Part shown: piece after piece, positions 41,381 to 50,584 of the stretch
Layout of the letters: the number at the start of each line of letters is the position of its first letter
How positions within the stretch are numbered: position 1 is the first letter of the stretch
Source: Steroidobacter gossypii
GTDB lineage: Bacteria > Pseudomonadota > Gammaproteobacteria > Steroidobacterales > Steroidobacteraceae
Direction: 5' to 3'
DNA length: 64,000 nucleotides
Assembly: GCF_016801985.1 (NCBI RefSeq)
Contig: NZ_JAEVLS010000002.1
Location: 868,001 to 932,000, forward strand
Program-made: the position numbers and the translations under genes
Notes under the pieces: generated by a model
Database searches by the model: none
Told to the model about the DNA's origin: nothing
What the model saw: only the letters and a program-made list of their open reading frames with translations

Positions 41381-41529
41381 GTCGAAAGGGCCTGGGCCGC
41401 TTTCGACCAGTGGAATAATCGTCGAAAGGGCCTTGGCCGCTTTCGACCAGAGGAATGATCGTCGAAAGGGCCTTGGCCGCTTTCGACCAGTGGAATGATC
41501 GTCGAAAGGGCCTTGGCCGCTTTCGACCG
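41381..41529. repeat. Tandem array of four palindromic hairpin repeats upstream of rpsA
   Basis: Units of 40 bp start at 41381, 41421 and 41461, with a final 29-bp partial unit at 41501. Each has a 27-28 bp palindrome with GTCGAAAG and CTTTCGAC arms around a GGCCTTGGCC-like centre, then 12-13 bp of spacer that is nearly identical between copies. The array fills most of the 307-bp cmk-rpsA spacer (41330-41636); I see no gene in that spacer. Confidence 0.96.
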
Positions 41530-41636
41530 ACGATGTGAACGCCGCGCCGGATGCGCGGCTCGATGCAACAACCCCTGCTCGGAGCGGATGCCGTCAGGAC
41601 AACCCATGCGGGCTCAACGTGGCCCCGGAAGTACTC

Positions 41637-43313
41637 ATGACCGAAAGTTTTGCGCAACTGTTCGAAGAAAGCCTGGCCTCCCAGCGGATCAAACCAGGCG
41701 CCATCCTCACTGGCCGGGTGGTGGAAGTCGGGCCCGACGTGGTGCTCGTCAACGCTGGCTTGAAGAGCGAGGCCGTGATCCCGGTCGAGCAATTCAAGAA
41801 CGACCGCGGTGAGATCGAAGTCAGCGTCGGCGACGACGTTGAAGTTGCCCTCGACAGTGTCGAGGACGGCAATGGCGAAACGCGCCTGTCGCGCGAAAAA
41901 GCCAAGCGCGCCCGCACCTGGTCGCGTCTCGAACAGGCGTTCGAGAAGCAGGAGATCGTCAAGGGCATCATCAATGGCCGCGTCAAGGGCGGCTTCACGG
42001 TCGAGATCGATTTCGTCCGCGCGTTCCTGCCGGGCTCGCTGGTCGATGTTCGTCCGGTGCGCGATCCCTCGTACCTCGAAGGCAAGACCCTCGAATTCAA
42101 GGTCATCAAGCTGGACCAGAAGCGCAACAACGTCGTGGTCTCGCGCCGCGCCGTGGTCGAGCAGGAGTACAGCGCCGAGCGTTCCGAGCTGCTGGAGAAG
42201 CTGCAGGAAGGCGCGGTGGTCAAGGGCACGGTCAAGAACCTCACCGACTACGGTGCGTTCGTGGACCTCGGCGGCATCGACGGCCTGCTGCACATCACCG
42301 ACATGGCGTGGAAGCGCGTCAAGCATCCGTCGGAAGTCGTCACCGTGGGTGACGAGATCGACGTGCGCATCCTGAAGTTCGATCGCGAGCGTCAGCGCGT
42401 CAGCCTCGGCATCAAGCAGCTCGGCAACGATCCGTGGCAGAACATCGCCCGTCGTTACCCGACCGGCTCGCGTCTGTTCGGCAAGGTCACCAACATCGCC
42501 GACTACGGCTGCTTCGTGGAAATCGAAGAGGGCGTGGAAGGCCTGGTGCACGTCTCCGAGATGGACTGGACCAACAAGAACGTGAATCCCTCCAAGGTCG
42601 TGCACATCGGCCAGGAAGTGGAAGTCATGGTGCTGGACATCGACGAGGAGCGTCGTCGTATTTCCCTCGGCATCAAGCAGTGTCAGTCGAACCCGTGGAA
42701 GGACTTCGGCGACAACTTCAACCGCGGCGACAAGGTCAGCGGCCAGATCAAGTCGATCACCGATTTCGGTATCTTCATCGGTCTGTCGGGCGGCATCGAC
42801 GGCCTGGTGCACCTCTCGGATATCTCCTGGGATATTCCGGGCGAGGAGGCGGTGCGCAACTATCAGAAGGGCCAGCAGGTCGAAGCCATGGTGCTGTCGA
42901 TCGACCCGGAGCGCGAGCGCATCTCGCTGGGCATCAAGCAGCTGGCGAAGGATCCGTTCTCGACCTGGATTGCCGAGCATCCGAAGGGCACTATCGTCAA
43001 GGGCACGGTGCGCGAAGTCGACGCCAAGGGCGCGATCATCGACCTGGGCGGCGGCGTGGAAGGCCACCTGCGCGCATCCGAGCTGTCGCGTGATCGCGTG
43101 GAAGACGCTCGTACGGTGCTGAAGGTCGACCAGGAAGTGGAAGCCCGCTTCACCAACGTCGACCGCAAGAGCCGCACGATCGCACTGTCGATCAAGGCGA
43201 AGGAGATCCACGAGGAAGCCGAGGCGGTGTCCAATTACCGCACTGGCGAGACCTCCAGTGGCACCAGCCTGGGCGATCTGCTGAAGGAGCACATCGGAAG
43301 CCAGGACAATTAA
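41637..43313 (+). CDS. rpsA: 30S ribosomal protein S1
   Basis: S1 binds mRNA at the 30S platform and unfolds structured leaders. Six S1/OB repeats are present; the first is [19 protein letters not shown] and the third contains [23 protein letters not shown] at 41637 ([18 protein letters not shown]) has GGAAG upstream and gives 558 residues against 557 in E. coli. The open frame extends to 41535 but that part is non-homologous. S1 is autoregulated in relatives; the hairpin array just upstream may matter here. Confidence 0.97.
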   Translation: MTESFAQLFEESLASQRIKPGAILTGRVVEVGPDVVLVNAGLKSEAVIPVEQFKNDRGEIEVSVGDDVEVALDSVEDGNGETRLSREKAKRARTWSRLEQAFEKQEIVKGIINGRVKGGFTVEIDFVRAFLPGSLVDVRPVRDPSYLEGKTLEFKVIKLDQKRNNVVVSRRAVVEQEYSAERSELLEKLQEGAVVKGTVKNLTDYGAFVDLGGIDGLLHITDMAWKRVKHPSEVVTVGDEIDVRILKFDRERQRVSLGIKQLGNDPWQNIARRYPTGSRLFGKVTNIADYGCFVEIEEGVEGLVHVSEMDWTNKNVNPSKVVHIGQEVEVMVLDIDEERRRISLGIKQCQSNPWKDFGDNFNRGDKVSGQIKSITDFGIFIGLSGGIDGLVHLSDISWDIPGEEAVRNYQKGQQVEAMVLSIDPERERISLGIKQLAKDPFSTWIAEHPKGTIVKGTVREVDAKGAIIDLGGGVEGHLRASELSRDRVEDARTVLKVDQEVEARFTNVDRKSRTIALSIKAKEIHEEAEAVSNYRTGETSSGTSLGDLLKEHIGSQDN

Positions 43314-43336
43314 CCTGCCTCCGGCGGCACTCAGCG

Positions 43337-43364
43337 GCACGGCGGTGAGCAATCACCGCCGTGC
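43337..43364 (+). terminator. Strong hairpin between rpsA and ihfB
   Basis: A perfect 12-bp stem (GCACGGCGGTGA with TCACCGCCGTGC) closes a GCAA tetraloop, 24 bases after the rpsA stop. The following TTGCC is not a T-run, so it may also act as a 3'-end stabiliser. Confidence 0.75.
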
Positions 43365-43412
43365 TTGCCGCCCCAAAGCAGGTTCCGTGGAAGAACAACA
43401 ACGGGCCCGAGC

Positions 43413-43715
43413 ATGACCAAATCGGAACTCATCGAGCTCATTGCAGCCAAGCAGAAACATTTGCCAGCCAAGGACGTGGAGCTGGCAGTGAAGCAGGTGC
43501 TGGAAATCATGAGCGATGCGCTCGCGCAAGGCGGTCGCATCGAGATCCGCGGCTTCGGCAGCTTCTCGTTGCATTTCCGTCCGCCGCGCCAGGGCCGCAA
43601 TCCCAAGACCGGCGAGACGGTGGCGCTGTCTGGCAAGTACGTGCCGCACTTCAAGCCCGGCAAGGATCTGCGCGAGCGGGTCAACGACGGCGCCGGCAGT
43701 CCCATCCGGGACTGA
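43413..43715 (+). CDS. ihfB: Integration host factor subunit beta
   Basis: IHF-beta pairs with IHF-alpha to bend DNA sharply. The 100-residue HU-fold protein has [43 protein letters not shown] split by the usual arm, NPKTGETV and the C-terminal [16 protein letters not shown] at 43413 matches the family start. The gene lies between rpsA and lapA, as in E. coli and Pseudomonas. ihfA is not in this window. Confidence 0.96.
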   Translation: MTKSELIELIAAKQKHLPAKDVELAVKQVLEIMSDALAQGGRIEIRGFGSFSLHFRPPRQGRNPKTGETVALSGKYVPHFKPGKDLRERVNDGAGSPIRD

Positions 43716-43728
43716 GCTACTTCCTCCA

Positions 43729-43747
43729 GGTCGCGATTCTCGCGACC
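43729..43747 (+). terminator. Hairpin after ihfB
   Basis: GGTCGCGA and TCGCGACC form an 8-bp stem with a TTC loop, 13 bases after the ihfB stop. No T-run follows. Confidence 0.45.
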
Positions 43748-43814
43748 GACTTCAGCGCGGCAGCACGCCGCGCCTCGAGTTCGAACACCACACAACTGCG
43801 GTATTCTTGAGCGC

Positions 43815-44105
43815 ATGTCTCGCGTGGTCTTTTTCTTTTCCGTGGCTCTGGCGGCCCTGGTCGCGCTGTTCATCAGCGCCATGAACCTCGATCGGGTCGA
43901 GGTGGAGCTGGCGTTCCTGCGCATTGCCACGCCTTTGGGGCTGGCGCTGGTGGTGGCGTTCGTCGCCGGGCTGGTGGCGGGCCTGATCTGGCGCGTCTAC
44001 TGGGTGGCCGAGCTGCTCAACGAGCGCGGTCGTCTGCGACGCGCGTTGCGGCTGGCCGAGCAGAAGGCCCGCGCCGCCGCGGCAGCAGGGGAAAATGCCG
44101 GCTGA
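43815..44105 (+). CDS. lapA: Lipopolysaccharide assembly protein LapA family
   Basis: LapA is a small inner membrane protein that works with LapB in controlling LPS synthesis. Two hydrophobic helices (residues about 4-22 and 40-60) are joined by MNLDRVEVELAFLRIATPLG, and a basic cytoplasmic tail follows, matching DUF1049. The 96 residues are normal. It overlaps lapB by 11 bp. A TATTCT hexamer 8 bases before the ATG could be a -10, but that is weak. Confidence 0.88.
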   Translation: MSRVVFFFSVALAALVALFISAMNLDRVEVELAFLRIATPLGLALVVAFVAGLVAGLIWRVYWVAELLNERGRLRRALRLAEQKARAAAAAGENAG

Positions 44106-45294
44106 TCCGCCGTCCTTATTGTTGATCGCCGCGCTGTTCGTCGCCGCAGCCGCCGGCTGGCTGTTGGCTCGATATCGTTCCGGCGCTCGTCCCGACGCCG
44201 CCTCCCGTCAGAATTCCCAGCAACTCTCCGAAGATTACTTCCGCGGCTTGGGGTTCCTGCTCGATGAAGAGCCCGACAAGGCGCTCGAAGTGTTTCTGCG
44301 CATGGTCGATGTCGATAACGACACCGTCGAGACGCACTTCGCGCTGGGCTATCTGTATCGACGTCGCGGTGAAGTGGAGCGCGCGATTCGCGTGCACGAA
44401 AGCATCATGTCGCGATCGTCGCTGCGGGATGAGCATCGCGTGCACGCGATGTTCGCCCTGGGCGAGGATTATTTTCGCGCCGGCCTGTTCGATCGCGCCG
44501 AACGTTTGTTTCTGCAGCTGGCCGACGGCGGCGGGCGGCACGTGGCGGCGCTGCGTTATCTGTTACGGATCTACGAGCAGCAGCGCGATTGGGAACAAGC
44601 CATCGCCGTGCATCGGCGCCTGGTCGCAGTCGCCTCTCCCGAACATCCGACGGCCATCGCTCACTATCACTGCGAGATTGCGGAGCAGTTGCGAGCCCAA
44701 GGCGACTTCGACGGCGCGCGACAGCAACTGCACTCGGCGCGTGACGCGCAACGTAACTTTCCTCGAGGCGCGCTGATTCGAGCCGATATCGCGCTCGACA
44801 TGAATCAGCCGGAGCTTGCGGCATTGTTGTGCCAGCGCGCGGTGGAGTTACATCCGAAACTGCTCACACTGGCATTGCCCCGAGTGATGCGCGCGATGCG
44901 TGGCACCGACGCCGTCGAAATCGAGCGGCGCTTTCGTGCCTGGATACGGCCCGATCCGGTGGCGCGCGCCGAACTGGCATACGCGGCCATCGTGGCGGGC
45001 CTGGAGCAAGAGCCGTTCGTTATCGAATGTTTACCTGACCTGCTGCGCGAAGATCCGACGCTCGGTGAAATCGTCAGTGCGACCAGCGGCGATCCGGCGC
45101 ACCTGACGGCCGAGCAGCGCGCGGCATTGGCCACCGCGCTCGGACGTATCCTCCGCCGAACGCAGCGCTATCGCTGTGTGGACTGCGGCTTCGCGAGCGC
45201 CTCGCATTTCTGGCAATGCCCGGGTTGCCGCAGCTGGGACGCCTTCGCGCCGGTCGCGCTGCTCGATCTCACCCCCGGCATGCATCGCCGCTGA
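44095..45294 (+). CDS. lapB: Lipopolysaccharide assembly protein LapB (YciM)
   Basis: LapB promotes FtsH-dependent degradation of LpxC and so limits LPS synthesis. An N-terminal membrane helix (SLLLIAALFVAAAAGWLLA) is followed by TPR repeats (DYFRGLGFLLDEEPDKALEV, HFALGYLYRRRGEVERAI). The C-terminal rubredoxin-like metal site is complete: YRCVDCGFAS and WQCPGCRSWD. At 399 residues it is close to the 389 of E. coli. Confidence 0.94.
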   Translation: MPADPPSLLLIAALFVAAAAGWLLARYRSGARPDAASRQNSQQLSEDYFRGLGFLLDEEPDKALEVFLRMVDVDNDTVETHFALGYLYRRRGEVERAIRVHESIMSRSSLRDEHRVHAMFALGEDYFRAGLFDRAERLFLQLADGGGRHVAALRYLLRIYEQQRDWEQAIAVHRRLVAVASPEHPTAIAHYHCEIAEQLRAQGDFDGARQQLHSARDAQRNFPRGALIRADIALDMNQPELAALLCQRAVELHPKLLTLALPRVMRAMRGTDAVEIERRFRAWIRPDPVARAELAYAAIVAGLEQEPFVIECLPDLLREDPTLGEIVSATSGDPAHLTAEQRAALATALGRILRRTQRYRCVDCGFASASHFWQCPGCRSWDAFAPVALLDLTPGMHRR

Positions 45295-45314
45295 CGGTTC
45301 TGTCGGCGATTAAT

Positions 45315-45328
45315 TGGGCATTCGCCCA
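45315..45328 (+). terminator. Short hairpin after lapB
   Basis: TGGGC/GCCCA with an ATTC loop lies 20 bases after the lapB stop. The 5-bp stem is weak, so this is only a candidate. Confidence 0.3.
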
Positions 45329-45442
45329 GTAATCGGTCGCTTTGCGCGCGCCCTCCCGCTGGAGAATGCCCCCCACGGATGCGAGCGCATCCGCGATTCC
45401 CAATAGATCACTGTTCAGTTCATGTGTTTCAAGGAGAGAAGC

Positions 45443-45769
45443 ATGTCGACTCATCGTTCGGGACGCGCCCGCGGCATCGGTTCGGTGCGCTACACGGTGC
45501 AGCTGTTGATCTGCAGCCTGTTGCCAGCCGCGGTCTGGGCCGGCCCGGTGGATATCAACAGCGCCGACGCCGCCACCATCGCCCGGGAGCTGCAGGGCAT
45601 CGGGCTCAGCAAGGCCGAGGACATCGTCGCCTACCGCGAAAAGAACGGCGCCTTCAAGAGCGCCGACGAATTGCGCAAGATCAAAGGCATCGGCGCCAAA
45701 ACCTTGGAACGAAACCGCGCCAACATCCGTATGGATTCGGCGACAGGTGAGTCTCGCAAGGGCGGCTGA
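45443..45769 (+). CDS. ComEA-family helix-hairpin-helix protein
   Basis: This is a secreted or periplasmic DNA-binding type protein. An N-terminal signal ([16 protein letters not shown]) is followed by the ComEA HhH core: [35 protein letters not shown] and [20 protein letters not shown]. The ATG at 45443 has AAGGAGA upstream and gives 108 residues. A role in DNA uptake is possible for the family but is not shown here. Confidence 0.88.
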   Translation: MSTHRSGRARGIGSVRYTVQLLICSLLPAAVWAGPVDINSADAATIARELQGIGLSKAEDIVAYREKNGAFKSADELRKIKGIGAKTLERNRANIRMDSATGESRKGG

Positions 45770-45927
45770 TCCGGTCTACCTCGGATCTCGAAAAGTCGAT
45801 TTCCGGGGCAAAACCACCACAGGCATGCCCGGTCACCACCGACCGGGCAACTTGGCACCCCCAGCCTGCAATCGGCTTGCGATATCATCGGCGTCGCTCC
45901 CTTAAAGCGTTAACGCGGAGATCTGCA

Positions 45928-46833
45928 GTGGCGAAAGTATCGACGACAGAAATCAGGACGGCGGTGTTTCCCGTGGCGGGGCGCGGCACGCGCTTCCTGC
46001 CGGCCACCAAGGCCAGCCCCAAGGAGATGTTGCCGATCGTCGACAAGCCGCTGATCCAATATGCCGCCGAAGAGGCGCTGGCCGCCGGAGCGCGCAAGCT
46101 GGTGTTCATCACCGGCAGCTCCAAGCGCGCCATCGAAGATCATTTCGACACCGATCACGAGCTGGAGGAAGCGCTGGAAGAGCAGGGCAAGAAGGAGTTG
46201 CTCAAGTCGCTCAAGGACATCGTGCCGTCGTGGGCCAGCTGTATCTATATCCGTCAGCCTTCGCCGTTGGGACTGGGCCATGCGGTGTTGTGCGCCAAGC
46301 CGGTGGTGGGCGATGAACCTTTCTTCGTGCACCTCGCGGACGATTTGATCGACGCGCCGACCCCCTGCTTGCGACAGATGGCGCAGGTGCATGCGGAGCG
46401 CGGCGGCAGCGTGCTCGGCGTAGAGACAGTGCCGCGCGCCGAAACCGACAAGTACGGCATCGTGGCCACCGAAGAGCGCGAAGGTCGCATCAGCACGGTC
46501 AAACAGATCGTGGAGAAGCCGCGTCCTTCCAATGCCCCCTCGACCCTGGCGGTGGTGGGCCGTTATCTGCTGTCGCCGACCATTTTCGGCAAGCTCGAGA
46601 ACACCGGCCGTGGCGCGGGCGGCGAGATTCAGCTGACCGACGCGATCGCCGATCTGCTCGGCGAGGAGTCGGTGTACGCCTATGAGTTCGAGGGCAAGCG
46701 CTACGACTGCGGCAGCAAGCTGGGTTATCTGCAGGCGACCGTGGAATACGGCCTGAAGCATGAAAGCCTCGGCACCAAGTTCCACGACTATCTGCGCAAC
46801 CTCACCTCGACCACACTCGCGCCCAAAGACTAA
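45928..46833 (+). CDS. galU: UTP-glucose-1-phosphate uridylyltransferase
   Basis: GalU makes UDP-glucose for envelope polysaccharides and LPS. The nucleotide-binding motif [27 protein letters not shown] and the sugar-binding EKPRP and [18 protein letters not shown] are present. The GTG at 45928 ([14 protein letters not shown]) has GGAG 7 bases upstream; the frame opens earlier at 45877 but that extension is atypical. The product is 301 residues. Confidence 0.95.
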   Translation: MAKVSTTEIRTAVFPVAGRGTRFLPATKASPKEMLPIVDKPLIQYAAEEALAAGARKLVFITGSSKRAIEDHFDTDHELEEALEEQGKKELLKSLKDIVPSWASCIYIRQPSPLGLGHAVLCAKPVVGDEPFFVHLADDLIDAPTPCLRQMAQVHAERGGSVLGVETVPRAETDKYGIVATEEREGRISTVKQIVEKPRPSNAPSTLAVVGRYLLSPTIFGKLENTGRGAGGEIQLTDAIADLLGEESVYAYEFEGKRYDCGSKLGYLQATVEYGLKHESLGTKFHDYLRNLTSTTLAPKD

Positions 46834-46908
46834 TTCGTAACTTTCATGGCCGCGGGTCCTCGCGGGCTCGCGGCCATTGCGTATCCATCGGTCTCTTTCG
46901 AGAAACTC

Positions 46909-48219
46909 ATGTCAGCCAACTCAGACCTGCACAATCGGCGCAACGCTGCGCTCACCAAGGGCATGTCCACCATGCTGCCCGTCTATATCGAAAAGGGGCA
47001 GAACGCCGAGGTTTGGGACGCGGACGGACGTCGTTACGTGGATTTCGCGGGCGGCATCGCGGTGTTGAACACCGGCCACTTGCATCCGCATGTGAAGGCC
47101 GCCGTGATCAAACAACTCGACGCGGGCTTCACCCATACGTGCGTGATGATCACGCCGTATCGTGTCGCCGTCGAGCTGGCTGAGAAGCTCAATGCGATTG
47201 CACCGGGTCCCACGCCCAAGAAGACGATGCTGGTGACGACGGGCGCCGAAGCGGTGGAGAACGCGGTCAAGATCGCCCGTGCTCACACTGGCCGCTCTGC
47301 TGTGATCGCCTTCGGCGGCAGCTTCCACGGCCGTACTTATATGGCGATGGCGCTGACCGGCAAAGTGTCGCCGTACAAGGTGGGCTTCGGTCCGTTCCCT
47401 GGCGATGTTTATCACGTGCCGTTCCCGGTGACGTATCACGGCGTGACGACCGAGGACAGCCTCGCTGCGATCGAGCAGTTGTTCAAGTTCGACGTCGAGC
47501 CCTCGCGCGTCGCGGCGATCATCATCGAGCCGGTGCTGGGCGAGGGCGGTTTCTACGCCGCGCCGCCCGAGTTTCTCAAGGCGCTGCGCGCGCTTTGTGA
47601 CAAGCATGGCATCGTGTTCATCGCCGATGAGATCCAGACCGGCTTCGCGCGCACCGGCAAAATGTTTGCTATCGAACACTACGGCGTCGAGCCGGACCTG
47701 ATGACCATGGCGAAGAGCCTTGCCGGCGGCTTTCCGCTCGCGGCGGTGGTCGGCAAGCAGCAGATCATGGATGCGCCGATCACCGGCGGTCTCGGCGGAA
47801 CCTACGCTGGCTCGGCGGTGAGCTGTGCCGCCGCGCTCGCCGTCATCGAGGTGATGGAAAAAGAAAAGCTGCCGGCGCGCGCCGTGCAGGTCGGTGAAGT
47901 TCTCATGCAGCGGCTGCGCAAGCTGCAGGCCGAGTTCAGCTGCGTGGGTGAAGTGCGGGGCCTGGGCGCGATGGTGGCGATGGAGTTGGTGCGCAATCGC
48001 GACCCGCATGCGCCCGATGCGGATCTTGCCAAGTCGCTGGTTCAGCGCGCGGCGGCCAACGGACTGGTGCTGTTGTCTTGCGGGATCTACGCCAACGTCA
48101 TTCGTCTGCTGGTGCCGCTCACGGCCTCCGATGCCATCATCACCGAAGGCCTGGACATCATCGAAAGATCACTCCGGGAAGTGGTTGCGGCGGCGACGCC
48201 GGTGGCCGCGACCGGTTGA
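46909..48219 (+). CDS. gabT: Class III aminotransferase, probable 4-aminobutyrate transaminase
   Basis: This PLP enzyme most likely moves the amino group of 4-aminobutyrate (or a similar omega-amine) to 2-oxoglutarate. It has GAEAVENAVKIARAHTGR, the EPVLGEGGFYAAP block, the FIADEIQTGFARTG Asp and the PLP lysine in TMAKSLAGGFPLAAV. The 436-residue length fits GabT. No succinate-semialdehyde dehydrogenase gene is adjacent, so the substrate is inferred. Its last 51 bp overlap the 3' end of the convergent subtilase gene. Confidence 0.88.
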   Translation: MSANSDLHNRRNAALTKGMSTMLPVYIEKGQNAEVWDADGRRYVDFAGGIAVLNTGHLHPHVKAAVIKQLDAGFTHTCVMITPYRVAVELAEKLNAIAPGPTPKKTMLVTTGAEAVENAVKIARAHTGRSAVIAFGGSFHGRTYMAMALTGKVSPYKVGFGPFPGDVYHVPFPVTYHGVTTEDSLAAIEQLFKFDVEPSRVAAIIIEPVLGEGGFYAAPPEFLKALRALCDKHGIVFIADEIQTGFARTGKMFAIEHYGVEPDLMTMAKSLAGGFPLAAVVGKQQIMDAPITGGLGGTYAGSAVSCAAALAVIEVMEKEKLPARAVQVGEVLMQRLRKLQAEFSCVGEVRGLGAMVAMELVRNRDPHAPDADLAKSLVQRAAANGLVLLSCGIYANVIRLLVPLTASDAIITEGLDIIERSLREVVAAATPVAATG

Positions 48220-50154
48220 GCTGTTGGCGACCTTCCGGCGGCGCGGGCCCGGTAGGGCAAGCGGCAACAGACCCAGGACCAGCAACCACCAGTCGAAGTT
48301 GCCGCCGCCGCCGTCGCCAGTGCCGATCGGCGTGCTCGCCGGCGGCGTCTGTGGCTCTGGCGGAGTGCTGGTGACCATCGCGAAGTCGGTGTCGTCGATC
48401 GTGCCGACGTCATCGGTCACCCGCAGTCGCAAGGTGAAGCGACTGTTGCCACTGACTTGCAGGGTCGTCGACGCGGCTGTCGTGTCGACGATGGTTGGCG
48501 TGGCGCCCGTCACGTCGAGCACACTCCACTGATACGAGCTGACGGTGCGCCCCGGCGCACCGAAGCTGGTGCTGCCGCTGATATTCACGGCCACGTTCGG
48601 TTCGATGGTGGCAGTCGATTGCACGATGCCGAAAGGTTTGAGCGCAGCCTGTACGGCGGCGAAGGTGTTGAGCATGCCGGCGCCGCAAGTCAGCGTGGTA
48701 CAGATGCACTCGTAGCCCTGCACGAACGTGGTCGGCACACGGCAAATCAAAGTCGTCGCATCGCTCGAGGTGGGGAAGGGCGTGGCCGATTCTCTCAATA
48801 GTGTCGTGAACTGGGCCGGCGTCAGCGCCGGATTCACCTCGTGCATCAACGCCGCCGCGCCCGCCACCATCGGCGCGGCGAAGCTGGTGCCGAAGTTGAC
48901 CCGAGACACCGCGTCTGTATGACCGTTGCCCGCCGGATCGGGGCCACGGGTGCTGCTGTTGATCGGCACCTGGACGTGATACACACACGGCGCGTCGTTG
49001 CTGAAGGGCGGACCCTCGTTGATGCAATTGCCAGCCGGCGCGGCGATGTCCGCACCCGTGCCGAGATTGCTGTAGCCCACCTTGGTGCCTGCGTGACGGA
49101 CGCCGCTGACGCCCAGCACGCCGTTGCAGTTGGCCGGAACGCCGACGGGAATACCCTCGTTGCCGACCGAGGCGACGATCAATGTGCCGGCCGCCGTGAT
49201 TTCATCGACCGCGCTCTGATAAGCGGCGTTGCATTCCTCATTGCCGCCCAGGCTCATGTTGATGATGCTGGCGGGCGTGGGATTCAGTGGAGCGCCGTCC
49301 ACCGGCAGGCCGGCCGCCCAGCGCATCCCGTCGATGATGTCCGAATCGTCGCCGCCACATTTGCCCAACACGCGCACCGGCAGAATGCGCGCATCCCAGG
49401 CGGCGCCGGCCATGCCCGCGCCCTCGTTTGAGGCGGCGGCGATCAAGCCGGAGACTCGGGTGCCGTGCCAGGAGGAGCTCGATCGAAGCGCGCAGCCGCC
49501 GAAGACCGACGGATTCTGGGTGCGGTCGGCCTGCTCCAGCCAGTCGCCCGGATCGGTCGCGTCGCTGTCCCAGCCGTCGCTGTCGTTGGCGTTGAGCTCA
49601 TTGGAAATGAAGTCAAAACCCTCGAGCACCTTGCCCATCAGATCGGGATGGTCGGGCAGCACGCCGGTATCGAGCACGGCCACGACGGTGTCGACCTCGG
49701 GTCGGCCGGTGACGATGTCCCAGGCCTGATCGGTGCGCGTGGCGGCGACCTCGATGCTCTTGAAGTACCACTGATTGTCGAACAGCGGATCGGAGGGCAG
49801 CGCCTGGATCTGGCGTCGCTTGTCGGCGACGGCGAATTCCACGTCCGGATCGGCATTGAGCCGATCGAGCACCGCCTGCAGCTCGGCGCCGCTCATGCGG
49901 CGGTCCAGCTTGAAGACTTCGGTGGTGGGGGTACTGCGCCGTTTGTGCCGCATCGACTGGCCCGAGCGGGTCGACAGCTTGCTGGCGCGCTGAGAGGTGC
50001 TGGCCGACAGCGTCTGCTTCGCGCCGCTGCGCCACTTCACGATGATCTGGTCGGTCGCATCCTGGCCCTGCGGCCGCAGCGGACCTCGATAGTCCTGCGC
50101 CCACGCCGGCACGGCGAGCACAGCGGACAGGACGATGGCGAACAGCGATTTCAT
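48169..50154 (-). CDS. Secreted S8 family serine protease with PKD-like and C-terminal sorting segments
   Basis: This is a subtilisin-type protease. A signal peptide (residues 1-19, ending AWAQD) and a propeptide precede the catalytic domain with Asp162 (VAVLDTGVLPDHPDL), His230 (SSWHGTRVSG) and Ser424 (FGTSFAAPMVAGAA). A PKD-like beta domain follows, then a GDGGGGNF glycine stretch, a hydrophobic helix WWLLVLGLLPLALPG and PRRRK, resembling GlyGly-CTERM sorting signals. Twenty further residues after RRRK overlap the gabT 3' end. ATG at 50154 has AAGGA 8 bases upstream. The product is 661 residues. Confidence 0.92.
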   Translation of the reverse strand: MKSLFAIVLSAVLAVPAWAQDYRGPLRPQGQDATDQIIVKWRSGAKQTLSASTSQRASKLSTRSGQSMRHKRRSTPTTEVFKLDRRMSGAELQAVLDRLNADPDVEFAVADKRRQIQALPSDPLFDNQWYFKSIEVAATRTDQAWDIVTGRPEVDTVVAVLDTGVLPDHPDLMGKVLEGFDFISNELNANDSDGWDSDATDPGDWLEQADRTQNPSVFGGCALRSSSSWHGTRVSGLIAAASNEGAGMAGAAWDARILPVRVLGKCGGDDSDIIDGMRWAAGLPVDGAPLNPTPASIINMSLGGNEECNAAYQSAVDEITAAGTLIVASVGNEGIPVGVPANCNGVLGVSGVRHAGTKVGYSNLGTGADIAAPAGNCINEGPPFSNDAPCVYHVQVPINSSTRGPDPAGNGHTDAVSRVNFGTSFAAPMVAGAAALMHEVNPALTPAQFTTLLRESATPFPTSSDATTLICRVPTTFVQGYECICTTLTCGAGMLNTFAAVQAALKPFGIVQSTATIEPNVAVNISGSTSFGAPGRTVSSYQWSVLDVTGATPTIVDTTAASTTLQVSGNSRFTLRLRVTDDVGTIDDTDFAMVTSTPPEPQTPPASTPIGTGDGGGGNFDWWLLVLGLLPLALPGPRRRKVANSSTGRGHRRRRRNHFPE

Positions 50155-50513
50155 TGAGCGATTCCTTGCAAGCCCTCGACGAGTGTACGTCGCGCCTGAA
50201 CATAAGGTAAGCATGCGCTTGGTGTACGGCGGATGAATGTTTGCGACCCGCCTCGAGGCGCCTCCATCATCCACATCCAATTGGACGCGGCGTGCGAATC
50301 GACTCGAGGTCATACATTCGGTCATCCACCCATTCGCCCTCACAAACGTCCTGGATTCCGTGACGTAGCGCACGATGAACACCTTGCGAGCGCCGTTGCC
50401 GGGCCGGTAGCATCCATCGCGAATTTAACAATACTCAGCGCGAAACATTCCGGGATGGCAGGCAGTCGCAAGCAATCGCAGGGAGGAGCAAGTGCGGGCG
50501 CATTTGTTTCTGC
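50155..50513. other. Divergent spacer between the subtilase and the redox cluster
   Basis: The 359 bp hold the 5' regions of two divergent genes. I see no RNA gene, no clear FNR or CRP site and no convincing promoter. A strong GGAGGAG ribosome site lies at 50482-50488, 25 bases before the ATG of the next gene but in register with a short GTG frame at 50492. Confidence 0.6.
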
Positions 50514-50584
50514 ATGTACCAAATCGCAATCATCGGCGCCGGCCCCGCGGGCCTGAGCGCAGCCGCACGCGCCGCTGCGCGTGA
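50492..50584 (+). CDS. Possible 30-codon leader frame overlapping the flavoprotein start
   Basis: A GTG at 50492 is placed 5 bases after GGAGG(AG) and opens a 30-residue Arg-rich frame that ends at 50584, inside the flavoprotein gene in another frame. The flavoprotein ATG at 50514 has no ribosome site of its own. The frame might couple translation or be accidental; there is no homology evidence. Confidence 0.25.
   Translation: MRAHLFLHVPNRNHRRRPRGPERSRTRRCA

Noticed and set aside
41381-41529. CRISPR-like array before rpsA
   Set aside because: The 'spacers' are nearly identical and only 12-13 bp long and the repeats are strong palindromes; there are no cas genes. It is a tandem hairpin repeat.
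43770-43795. A GAGTTCGAACACC T-loop-like sequence suggesting a tRNA
   Set aside because: No acceptor, D-arm or anticodon stem of a tRNA can be built around it and the CCA end is missing.
50233-50556. A 107-codon plus-strand frame across the spacer before the flavoprotein
   Set aside because: No ribosome site, no homology, overlaps the flavoprotein start in another frame and has a biased composition typical of a shadow.
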